A stretch of 10,268 bases of DNA, taken from assembly GCA_900618425.1 (NCBI GenBank), contig UZAN01060989.1, positions 1 to 10,268 of the forward strand, in the 5' to 3' direction. This DNA comes from Echinostoma caproni. Lineage: Eukaryota; Platyhelminthes; Trematoda; Plagiorchiida; Echinostomatidae. Made by a program: the position numbers and the translations under genes. Shown one piece after another: positions 1-7,091 of this stretch (position 1 is the first letter of the stretch; each line of letters opens with the position of its first letter). The notes under the pieces are model-generated. The model worked only from the letters and a program-made list of their open reading frames with translations. It did not search any database and was not told the DNA's origin.

Positions 1-541
1 CTCTCTTAACAAGTGCATGCGGGGGTAACCCAGCGAGTCTCAAAAGGTCCCGGGCTTTCCTATGTCCTATGTCTGCTCGAGCTTTCGCATTCCGAATTAC
101 CGGCTCCTCATGGTTATAAGTGAGGATGTTCCTGTTCCAGCCCATGGCAATTTCGTTCTCTTTCTTGAGAAGCGACAGCTCCCTCCCTAGGGTGGTAAAT
201 TTCCCTTATAGCTCTTTTACAATTTTTCTCAGATCCAACTGCGAATCCAGTGAGTTCTGGATTTTCAACCCGGTGCTATCTGCCTTTAGATTGGGTTGTC
301 GACCTGCCCCCTCCGCCAGTGCTAAGTATATGTAGCAGAGCCAATGTAAGGCGTCGTTTCCTACGTAAGCTTCGTAGGCGTCACGTTCTATGCGGGCACA
401 CCCTTGGTGGTACCAGTAACCGCAGCAATCACACTGAGTATCGTTGGAGACCGTTTTCTGACACTTAGGAGCTCCACAGAAACCTGATTTGGCTATGGCG
501 GAAGCATGCAATGTGCAGTTCTTTTCTCTATGCAAAACGTC
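1..541 (-). pseudogene. CR1-like LINE ORF1 (PHD finger, coiled coil, start of downstream basic domain), partial and broken
   Basis: The minus frame is stop-bounded upstream at 542-544 and runs to the window edge with one in-frame TAA at 206-208. Counting from base 535, a PHD-like zinc finger is visible: C20, C25, C35, C38, H43, C46, then a W-x-C near residue 67. The expected last ligand is Tyr (WLCYIY). A charged, Leu-rich stretch spanning the stop looks like a coiled coil. The segment from about base 140 to 2 contains NILTYNHEEP and ARADIGHRKARDLLRLAGLP, which resemble the nucleic-acid-binding part of CR1 ORF1. PHD fingers in ORF1 of CR1-type non-LTR elements are known; this ORF1 packages element RNA. 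No ATG opens this frame, so the true start is lost or frameshifted. An independent host PHD protein is less likely because the downstream region matches ORF1 style. It is a decayed copy. Confidence 0.72.
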
Positions 542-725
542 TCAAGGATGGAAATCATTGATTTGAAAATCTAGCACCCAAGGACTTATCAAATGTCTTC
601 TCTACGCGGATTCACGAACTATTACACGATTTGTAGCGATTTCAGCGGCTTTCATTCAGAGTAGTTTGTATTTACGAGACTAGAATTTACCACGTCAAAA
701 ATTTGAACCGAGCGCTCAAGGTCGT

Positions 726-1000
726 TCAGTTCAGTTGGGTACGCTTCTCCTCAGAAATAGCCATTCGACGGAGGAGTGCTTCTTTTAGTACGTCGTATGG
801 ATTTTGAGCTGGGTAATCATGTAGATATCCCTGAAATTGCCCATCATATCCCTTGGTTTCCCGGATAACAGCTTATGGTAATGTGGCGGTTGTCCGGTGA
901 TGCAAACGTCATGAAATCGCAATACCACAAATGCGAGGAACGCCTCTGGATCCTCAGGCATGATTTTGAGGCTCTGATGGGGGCCCAGAGTGCTTCGCTG
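726..1000 (-). pseudogene. Ty3/gypsy-type gag capsid fragment, frameshifted
   Basis: Two minus-strand frames join into a gag-like capsid segment. The first, from about 1000 to 818, includes PEDPEAFLAFV, RFHDVCITGQ and YHKLLSGKPRDMMGNFRDI. The second, 830 to 729, includes NPYDVLKEALLRRMAISEEK and ends at TGA 726-728. In Ty3/gypsy gag of invertebrates the order is a 'P-x-F-W-x-D-x-P-x-x-W-F' strand, an 'F...I......Y..L...L' helix, and a 'Y..LK..L+.R...S...+' helix, which fits here. The frame change lies between about 818 and 830. No zinc knuckle, protease or polymerase follows, so only the capsid core remains. The match rests on recognition of the helix pattern, with no search run. A chance match is unlikely because three separate family hallmarks occur in the right order. 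Confidence 0.6.
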
Positions 1001-1170
1001 TCGGTTGAATACTTATGTTCAAGGCTAGTCATACTCAATCATAAATATATGATATCAGACTGTCTAACCGATCATAAAAATATGACCGAACAGAGCCTAG
1101 AAGAAGAAATATGTTGGAGAAACAAAGATGCCTAAATCTAATCGTAAATGACCGTTAAACCACAAACTAG

Positions 1171-1190
1171 AAATAAATATTATAATAAAC
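1171..1190. repeat. A/T-rich tail-like tract before R1 copy A
   Basis: A short AAT/ATA-rich stretch sits directly before the head of R1 copy A. Similar tracts precede the other three R1 heads, which is why it is listed. It is followed by a 14-base perfect palindrome (1193-1206) of TAC/ATG steps. Confidence 0.5.
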
Positions 1191-1192
1191 AT

Positions 1193-2003
1193 ATGTACAT
1201 GTACATTTTACAAAACCCGGGAAGCACGCAGAAAGCATGATTATAAGTTCAAAATAGTCATATGTAAGTCAACTGCGGTGATATATGGATGGTCGTATAA
1301 TAAGGTAGGCATAATTAAGATGCTAGCGGGAACGAAAACTGCGGTGTAAAATGGGACTCAAAACAGACAAAGTCACACAATTAAATGAGGACGATGGAGA
1401 AATGCATTGCACAAGCAAGTCAATAGAAATTAGACGAACAGCAAACCTTGTATAGAGAGGTTTCGATGTGCAGTATTCGTGGGAGAAACTACGGAGAGTC
1501 GGTCTGTAAAATAATGGACGAGGTAAGATAGAGGCACGCGGATAGGAATGAATAGGACGAAACAGTACATTTACTCGCTAGAGCAAGTTCATACATTTGT
1601 CAAACTACATGTTTCTCTGCATGCTGCAACAATACTTGCTTCTGAAGGCGCATAAATGGGCTTTGGGGCTTCTATCGGTCATGGAGTGGTTTAGGTTATT
1701 TAGGCGTTGATCGCTTTGATATGGGACTGGCTACACGCTAGACACCTAACCTTGAAACACCTTGTAAGTGAAGCAGGGGGTGTGATCCTCAACCTGTTCC
1801 GGAATGCGGATGCATGTATTCCAAACGGCGGAAACAGCCGTGCCCAACAATTCTTGCTGGAGTCAAATTGTTCATTGTGGGTGTAAACCTCAAGCCTTTG
1901 GCAGGCCCAAGGCAACTGAATCTGCAACAAAATGGCGAAACTCAGCAGTCAGGGGTAATACCCAGCTGAGAAGGGATGAGGGACGAGACACAGCATGTCA
2001 CGA
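1193..2003 (+). repeat. R1 repeat, copy A (long copy, about 0.8 kb)
   Basis: R1 is an unclassified dispersed repeat defined by comparison within this window. Copy A has the head box (1202-1242, with CCCGGGAAGCACGC and AAGCATGAT), a middle that matches copy B (for example 1481-1550 against 2463-2532), the box 1608-1690 (CTTGCTTCTGAAGG, then TTTGGGGCTTCTATCGGTCA), and a 3' box at 1926-2002 (CTCAGCAGTCAGGGG ... CAGCTGAGAAGGG ... GACACAGCATG). The 3' box recurs at 4337-4399 in copy C. It is followed by AT-rich sequence ending in an AAT run at 2038-2053. No protein domain is recognisable on either strand. A non-LTR-derived or SINE-like retroposon is the simplest reading, because a conserved 3' box is followed by a simple-repeat tail. 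An old LTR or a satellite-like unit is not excluded. Strand is arbitrary. Confidence 0.6.
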
Positions 2004-2037
2004 AAGAATATAATGTGTTATTGCATAAAGATATGCA

Positions 2038-2053
2038 TATAATAATAATAATG
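2038..2053. repeat. (AAT)n microsatellite-like tail
   Basis: About five AAT units lie between the 3' box of R1 copy A and the head of copy D. This position fits the 3' tail of a retroposon, or expansion of one. Confidence 0.75.
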
Positions 2054-2054
2054 G

Positions 2055-2190
2055 TATATTTAACGAAGCCCGTGAAGCATGCTAGTGTGCATGATCAAAT
2101 GTACAACAATGTAAAAATGGCAGTGGAAGCAAAAGATAATAGTACAGAGTGTAAAAACGTATTTTTCAAACGGGTAAGAAAGATGTCATA
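2055..2190 (+). repeat. R1 repeat, copy D (short, 5' part only)
   Basis: The head box 2055-2100 (TTAACGAAGCCCGTGAAGC, then GTGTGCATGATCAAAT) is the clearest R1 head and aligns closely with copy B's head at 2201-2247. The match continues for about 90 bases (GTACAACAATGT, AAAAATGG, AGTGTAAAAA). The copy then stops just before the head of copy B, so two heads lie about 146 bases apart in direct orientation. It looks truncated, or interrupted by copy B. Confidence 0.6.
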
Positions 2191-2200
2191 AAAAATAATG

Positions 2201-2656
2201 TGTAAATTTAACAGAGCCCGTGGGACATGCACAAGGCATGATCAAATGATCAGAGCAAGCATATGTACAATAACAGTGTAAGCACATAGGTAGACAATAA
2301 AAATGGTGGGGATCAGAACGAAAACACAATGTGAAAGGAACACAAACCGGAAAAGGTCACCGACGAATTCATGGAATATGGAGGATGCATTGAAAATGCA
2401 TGTCACTAGAACTGGAAGTAATGGTAAAACTGGTCTCGAAAGGATTGGACGTACGACAACAGTGCGGGGAAATACGGAGAGGCGATCTGTGAAACAAATG
2501 CTGCCTGATAGTAGAGGCATGTGGACAGGAATAGAAAAGAAGGAATACAGCCAGAAAAATACGTCGGTAAAAGAACATGTTTCACTCTATGCTTCAATAC
2601 AACTCGCTTCTGGAGACAAGTTCATTTGGTTCGGGGCTTCAATCGATCAAGCAGTG
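2201..2656 (+). repeat. R1 repeat, copy B (medium, about 455 bp)
   Basis: The head is 2201-2247 (AAATTTAACAGAGCCCGTGG, then GGCATGATCAAATG). The middle aligns with copy A. The block 2576-2656 (CATGTTTCACTCTATGC, CTCGCTTCTGGAGAC, TTCGGGGCTTCAATCGATCA) aligns with copy A 1608-1690 and copy C 4031-4100. The 3' box present in A and C is not found after it. A 122-codon plus frame (2303-2671) and a 92-codon minus frame (2242-2520) cross the copy. Neither resembles a known domain, and the equivalent DNA in copies A and C does not keep them open, so I treat them as non-coding. Confidence 0.6.
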
Positions 2657-2957
2657 ATTTTGATTATCTAGATTAATATAAAGACGAATGCGCAGAGAAA
2701 AACGCAACGCCAGGCGACAAACTAGGAATACAAGTGCCATTGATCTCGAAAATCCAAACGTTTGATCAGTATAACAAAAAACATCCTAAATAAAATTTTG
2801 TGCACAGCAGCTTGGTTAACAAGTGTCACGGCATATTGGGAGCGGAACCATGTAAATATATACCCTGTCAACTTACTAGAAATGTGTCGTAAAGAAATTA
2901 AAAGTTTTCCGGAAAAATATTTCCAACGTAAATAAAATACGGAGGCTCACACATTTA
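2657..2957. other. AT-rich unassigned stretch
   Basis: About 300 bases between R1 copy B and R2 copy 1. No frame of note, no RNA gene and no internal repeat recognised. It may be the unrecognised 3' part of copy B, but I see no shared 3' box. Confidence 0.5.
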
Positions 2958-3062
2958 TAGGCACTGACTTATTGATACCCCGGGATTATAGGTATATATC
3001 ACAAGCGAACGCTCGTACAAAAGCAGAACCACACACGAAACGGAGGATGGTTTTACTGCGAT
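2958..3062 (+). repeat. R2 repeat, copy 1
   Basis: About 105 bases align with 9789-9893 in the same orientation. Shared landmarks in order are TAGGCACTG, CTTATTGAT, CCCC, ATATC, GAACG and CACGAAACGGA. I count about nine mismatches in the first 45 aligned bases, and small gaps later. The left boundary is sharp in both copies at TAGGCACTG. No frame stays open in both copies, so it is probably non-coding. Family unknown. Confidence 0.6.
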
Positions 3063-3523
3063 AATCTTCAAAAAAACAAAGATGGGAGGCGCAAAGGCGT
3101 GCGTAAAATGAAAGCAAACATCTGCTGACCAAAGAGGTGGCCTTGGTGTGGTAAAACATTGAAATGTACATGTAGAATGGGAGTTCGCTGGTGTCACTAC
3201 ACTTCGACTGCCAAGCGTTCCTTCGGCCCAAATTTTCTGCAGTAGCTGGAGGCGTTTGCGATTAGTCCCTTTCACTGGTATTCATTGCTGGAAAATAGAA
3301 GCGCTCATTTATGATTCGGAAATCGTTCCAGTCTATAAATGCGAGGGTTCCTTTGTGGATCAACATAAGGAAGACAGTAAAAGAGTGCCTAATATACCAA
3401 AAAGCAAGAACGAGGGCAATCAGTTCAGGAGGCATCAGCATTTCTTCGAGGTACATTCTTCGTGGAATCCGTCCTCAAAATGCTATCGCAAGCTCACCCA
3501 CTCACACCAAAAACGGGTAGCTA
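3063..3523. other. Unassigned stretch without a supported gene
   Basis: Several frames of 60-118 codons cross this region on both strands and overlap one another: 3256-3612 and 3311-3520 plus, 2955-3275 and 3262-3456 minus. None shows a domain I recognise, and none stands out in composition. The right end grades into an A-rich tract that precedes R1 copy C. It may contain decayed repeat sequence. Confidence 0.45.
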
Positions 3524-3550
3524 CCAACAAAATAACAATAACAAAAACAA
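3524..3550. repeat. A-rich AAC/AAT tract before R1 copy C
   Basis: An A-rich run with AAC and AAT units ends three bases before the head of R1 copy C. It parallels the (AAT)n tract before copy D and the A/T-rich tract before copy A. Confidence 0.65.
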
Positions 3551-3553
3551 CGG

Positions 3554-4399
3554 TATATTGCACGACGAAAGTCGTGAAGCATGCTGGGATCCATGATCAT
3601 TCTGCACAATAAATTTGGGTCAACAGAGTTTGTAGGGTTAAAAAAACGGAATCATGTTTACGCGCGACAAACAAAAAGGACCACAAAACAGTCAATGGAC
3701 ATTTGGTTCATTCGGAGACAGATAAAAGATGAGGTGAGAAAAGCAGCACATTTCTGACAGGTTTCAGTTTTGTAGATAAGTAGGTATGGAGTAGAAAATT
3801 CGCAGAGGAGTTCGAATAATTCGCGATGTGTGTACATGTCGATAAAGTGTATTATTCAGGATTGAGTTCGATCGAGGACGAGAAATGAAAACGGCCAGTA
3901 TTAGACAGGGTAAAGAATGTAAAACATTGATCATGTGGAGGTGGATAGAGACAAAGCCTAAATAGATGGAGTTTATGAAAGGTTTTTGTGTATATATGTG
4001 CTTGGAGATTTGTGTTTCAAAAGTACGTATACATAAATTCATGCAAGTAGGACTAGCTTCTGAGTGTTATCACTGTTTGGGCGAGAGTGATCGGGTCAAG
4101 ACGGTAAAAAGTGGCTTCAGACCTCGCTAGTTCTTCTATCATCAATCGAGAACAAGGGGCACGGGGTCGCTGTGTGTGGGCCTGCAGACTCGGATTGAGC
4201 TTATTTAAGGAAACGGTCAAGTCGATAGGAGAGTCCATAAGATCCTGCTTTAGGGTTGTTGGTTTTTTGACCGTTGCACATCGGTGCGATCCGACGGAAA
4301 TCGTCGTTACGCTGACATCAGTGGCTCTCTGGAAATGAAGCCAAAAATACTAAGCAGTCTAGGTAGGCTCCTAGCTGATAAGGAGAGACAGCATGCATG
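3554..4399 (+). repeat. R1 repeat, copy C (long copy, about 0.85 kb)
   Basis: The head is 3554-3600 (GTCGTGAAGCATGCTGGG, then CCATGATCAT). The block 4031-4100 (ATTCATGCAAG, CTAGCTTCTGAG, GTTTGGGCGAGAG, GATCGGGTCAAG) matches A and B. The 3' box 4337-4399 (AAGCAGTCTAGG, CTAGCTGATAAGGAG, GACAGCATGC) matches the end of copy A. The middle (about 3640-4000) is too diverged for me to align base by base. Frames of 61-92 codons on both strands (for example 3764-4042 minus and 4111-4338 plus) are not kept in copy A, so I do not call genes. With copy A it gives a full unit length of roughly 0.8-0.85 kb. Confidence 0.55.
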
Positions 4400-4943
4400 T
4401 TATTACTCAACCTAATTCTGAAAGTTTAGGACAGTCAAGGAACTGAAAGATTTAATTAAACCAATCAAATGGCCTCGAACAATAACCACTCGAGAAACCG
4501 GGCAATGAAGACCGAAATAGGAACTTTTCTGTGTGATAAAAAGACGTCAGTTTACGGAGGAAAGAGTTTTACGAAGCACATCTAAGTCCAACCAGCAGCT
4601 TAGAAACTAAGCGGAAGCGGAGCAGGTGGTCAATAGGAGGTAATTTAAGAGGAAATAGGTTTTATGAAGGGCATTTTAGTTCAAGTTCCTCGGACATTAT
4701 TTGAGCGATCACAATTCGGATCCGTCTGATTTCACCCGGCCATACAAAAGCAAAGGCACACAATATTACATGTTGCCCTGGCCTCTTTTGTCAACGACAA
4801 TAATCGCCTTATCTGTCTAAGGTTGGAGCACAAGAACAGGACAGGACAGGAAACGTTAACGGACGTGCGGTGGAGCCATTAGCAGTCCAGTTTCTTGCAC
4901 CAATGAGCTTGGGAGCACTACGGGGCTGCGACAATTGTATAAT
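4400..4943. other. Unassigned stretch
   Basis: No frame, RNA gene or known element recognised. A weak imperfect direct repeat (about 4556-4590 against 4648-4684, sharing GAGGAAA and GTTTTA) and a short tandem of GGACA near 4839-4851 are the only internal structure seen. Confidence 0.45.
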
Positions 4944-5336
4944 TTAGTTCACGCAAATGTGAGTGAGTTTGGTTCTGGGACAACTCACTTCTGATGGTTC
5001 CTCAGAGTGACAGTCCACGTCTGAGGTTTTGTTAGGATCAAAGCAACAGATCGCAACCCTCCCCTTCCAGCTACCCAAATTTAGAGATGTGCTGTGGGGA
5101 AGAAACATGATCCAAAAGTGGTGATGCTGGATGTTGAGATGTTTCAGTAAAACGTGTGATAAACGGTGAATGAGAACGGAGTTGTGGGAGTTGGAGAAAT
5201 CAAAGTGAACTGTCTGAAGATAGGAGAGCTGAATATAAAGAGAGGGGAAGGAGGTGGACGAGCTGTCAGCGACCTTGGGCCCGGTTTCAGATACAATCGT
5301 GGAACGGTGATTCCCGGGATGCTTTAAGCTTAAGCT
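4944..5336 (-). other. 130-codon stop-free frame without a start codon near its beginning
   Basis: On the minus strand, the frame between a TGA at 5337-5339 and a TAA at 4944-4946 has no stop for 130 codons. Landmarks from its start are SETGPKVADSSSTSFPSL, YIQLSYLQTVHFDF, then HHHFWIMFLP, and near the end DVDCHSEEPSEVSCP. The first ATG lies only at about 5107, so it would be missed by start-based searches. Its first part overlaps, in another frame, the C-terminal end of the LINE RT at 5287-6046; the rest would lie in that element's 3' untranslated region. I do not recognise a family. It could be a chance frame, part of the LINE 3' region, or a fragment of another repeat. The evidence for translation is weak. 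Confidence 0.25.
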
Positions 5337-6046
5337 TCAACTTGGCAACGGCTTTTAACACCACCATCTCTTGGTGCAGTTTATTCTATGTATTTACTAC
5401 CCGGTGAGTGAAAGAGGCGGCTTTGAGGTGTTCGATTGCCTAGGACTTTTCTGACTCCATGTTGTGCCACTTTCTGTTTGGGACGTCGTCCCGCCGGTTT
5501 AGGTGGGAGATTCCATGATAGAAACCCGTCAAGATACGAAAAGTTTTATTCAGGTCACACCGCAGCCTCCTCCCTTCAGGTGAAAGCAGGTTCAGCCCCT
5601 GAAGGCGTTCAGCATATGTCGCGCCCCGAAGGTACGGGAACACGCGCGTGAACCTTCGCTGCACCCTCTCCAGAACCTTTCGGTCCTTTATCAGAACTGG
5701 GGACCAAGTTTGTACACAATACTCTACATGTGGCCGAACGAAGGCCATGTAGAGCGGAACGAATACGACAGGGTCCCTGGATGTCACGGTGCTCTTCAAC
5801 CTGAACAACGCTTTATTGGCCGTACGTGCCGCAGCAACACATGGCAGAGGAGTAAAAAGCGGAGTTCATGGTGACCCTTAGGTCCCAGATCTCGTGCACT
5901 ACGCCAATGCGTTGCTCCACCATCATGGATCCTAAAGTCATATCTGGCAAAGCTACGAAAAAGGCTTCTAAAGTGAAGATCCCCATTAGTGGATCGTTTA
6001 GAAGAGAGGTCAGAAATATCTGCGTTTTAGAAGGGGTCATGAACAA
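5287..6046 (-). pseudogene. CR1/jockey-like LINE reverse transcriptase, C-terminal part
   Basis: The main minus frame (about 5842 to a TAG at 5440-5442) carries the signature region after the RT palm and thumb: AARTANKALFRL, DPVVFVPLYMAFVRPHVEY, CVQTWSPVLIKD and LERVQRRFTR. Past the TAG the same frame gives FTHRVVNT, a second TAG at 5386-5388 where Trp is expected, then NKLHQEMVV, ending at TGA 5287-5289. Upstream, a frameshift near 5840 leads to the preceding part (HEIWDLRVTMNSAF, family form 'RDLGV'), convincing to about 5945 and less so to 6046. The enzyme normally makes cDNA at the nicked target. The YxDD catalytic core is absent, so this copy is dead: two stops, one frameshift and 5' truncation. 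The family assignment is secure; the clade (CR1 or jockey) is less so. Confidence 0.85.
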
Positions 6047-6131
6047 TGTTCCTGGTGGTGCGCACGTAACTGGTTGATGCCAGGAAAGGATACGTTTATT
6101 TGTTTATTGTATTTTGCGCTCTTGGTCTTAG

Positions 6132-6640
6132 GATAAAATACATAATCATCATCTTAAGGACACGGTACAATGGCGCTTCAACCCTCCTAACGCCAACCGT
6201 AGATGGGAAGTTTGGGAAGGGCTGATTGAGATAATGAAGAGAATACTGACGGCACTCCTCGGTGCAAAAGAGGTGACCCACGAAGTGTTATTGACGGCCC
6301 TGGTAGAGGCTGAACAGATAATGAATAATAGACCGCTCGCTTCGCAATCAGTCTATCCACAAGCTTGCGAGGCGCTTAAGCCGCAGATGTTGCTCACTAA
6401 AGGGTGGTGCGATTTGAGTTCTGAGGTGGAAACCACGTAAGACCTTTATAACCGTGGATGGCGAGAGGTGCAGGATATTGTGAATTTCTTCTGGAACGAT
6501 GGACGAGGGAGTACTTGCCATTACTTCAAATCAGGTCCAAGTGGTATTTAAGACGGAGAGACTTTCAAGCGGGAGATTTAGTGATAGTGGTAAAGGAAAG
6601 AAAAACCAAGAATAAGTAGCCTTTGGGTTTTATACAATAA
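6132..6640 (+). pseudogene. BEL/Pao integrase C-terminal region (with DUF5641-like end), frameshifted
   Basis: Open from 6132, the frame shows WRFNPP at 6171, then WEVWEGLIEIMKRIL, VTHEVLLTALVEAE and IMNNRPLAS. These are hallmarks of the end of the BEL/Pao integrase core. TAA 6438-6440 interrupts, but the same frame continues with YNRGWREVQDI. Near 6495-6500 the frame changes to one running to TAG 6617-6619 with WTREYLPLLQIRSKW and RRRDFQAGDLVIVVKE, the C-terminal DUF5641-like part. Integrase inserts the cDNA of the element. The DDE catalytic residues would lie upstream and are missing, so this is a 5'-truncated remnant. At about 6640-6655 it runs directly into a gag zinc-knuckle region on the same strand, which is not the normal order (integrase is last). 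Confidence 0.82.
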
Positions 6641-6652
6641 ACCGGAAAAGGC

Positions 6653-6859
6653 AAGTACGGAAAATTGTGAAGAAATTAAAGCTTTGTTATAAGTCCATTA
6701 AATATGGAAACCAGGCACGGGCATGCAAAAAAAATTGCAAATGCTTGGTTGATGGATGCACGTGCTTCACTTGTCGCTTAGGGATCAAGTGTCCGCGAAT
6801 GTGCAAGCAAACGTGGGGGATTCCAGTTACGCGCCTAATGATATTACTTACCTCAGAAT
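6653..6859 (+). pseudogene. BEL/Pao gag zinc-knuckle fragment (left palindrome arm)
   Basis: This plus-strand piece carries IKYGNQARACKKN and, in another frame, SLRDQVSANVQANVGD, equivalent to the right arm's gag. The knuckle has CYKS where C-x2-C is expected, and Asn where His is expected. About 17 bases holding part of the third Cys/His motif are missing relative to the right arm, as are about 10 bases near 6660. Gag packages element RNA; this piece cannot. It ends exactly at the palindrome centre. Confidence 0.75.
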
Positions 6860-7091
6860 ATTCCTGGTAATTAATATCATTCAGCGCTGAACAGGAATCC
6901 CCCACGAGACCTTGCACATTGGCGGACACTTGATCCCTAAGCGACAAGTGAAGCAGGCTATGATTTCTACCGGCACAACCATCAAACGAGCTTTTATATT
7001 TTTTTCACATGACCGCGCCAGGCGTCCATATTTAATACACTTAGAACAAATCTTTAATTTCTCCTTAATTTTTCGTCTCTCTACCGTATTC
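6653..7091. repeat. Long diverged palindrome without spacer, centre at 6859
   Basis: The left arm (6653-6858) is the reverse complement of the right arm (6860-7091), at roughly 80-88% by eye. A 34-base identical block (6763-6796 against 6922-6955) and a 16-base inner block with one mismatch (6837-6852 against 6866-6881) are both exactly symmetric about base 6859. Even the 13 central bases (around GAATATTC) are nearly self-complementary. Right-arm insertions of about 17 and 10 bases occur farther out. Both arms are BEL/Pao gag DNA pointing towards the centre. Confidence 0.88.

Noticed and set aside
120..468. Plus-strand frames of 71-72 codons
   Set aside because: They are opposite-strand shadows of the LINE ORF1 PHD region, with no domain of their own.
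844..1135. 64-codon minus and 86-codon plus frames
   Set aside because: They overlap the gypsy gag fragment in other frames and show no recognisable features.
1193..1206. 14-base perfect palindrome of ATGTAC steps as an operator or binding site
   Set aside because: Simple alternating AT-rich sequence next to a repeat head; no partner site in the other R1 copies.
1700..2191. Frames of 69-76 codons on both strands within R1 A and D
   Set aside because: Mutually overlapping, not conserved in copy C, no known domain.
2242..2671. 92-codon minus and 122-codon plus frames in R1 copy B as genes
   Set aside because: The equivalent DNA in copies A and C is interrupted, so there is no sign of coding constraint.
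3240..3520. Possible Penelope-like or other RT/endonuclease peptide (minus frame containing a CLPYVDPQR-like string, and the plus frame 3311-3520)
   Set aside because: One short resemblance only, with stops around it and no second motif in order; not supportable.
4556..4684. Imperfect direct repeat of about 35 bases
   Set aside because: Low identity in purine-rich DNA; could easily be chance.
5868..6077. 69-codon plus frame
   Set aside because: It is antisense to the LINE RT region and has no independent signature.
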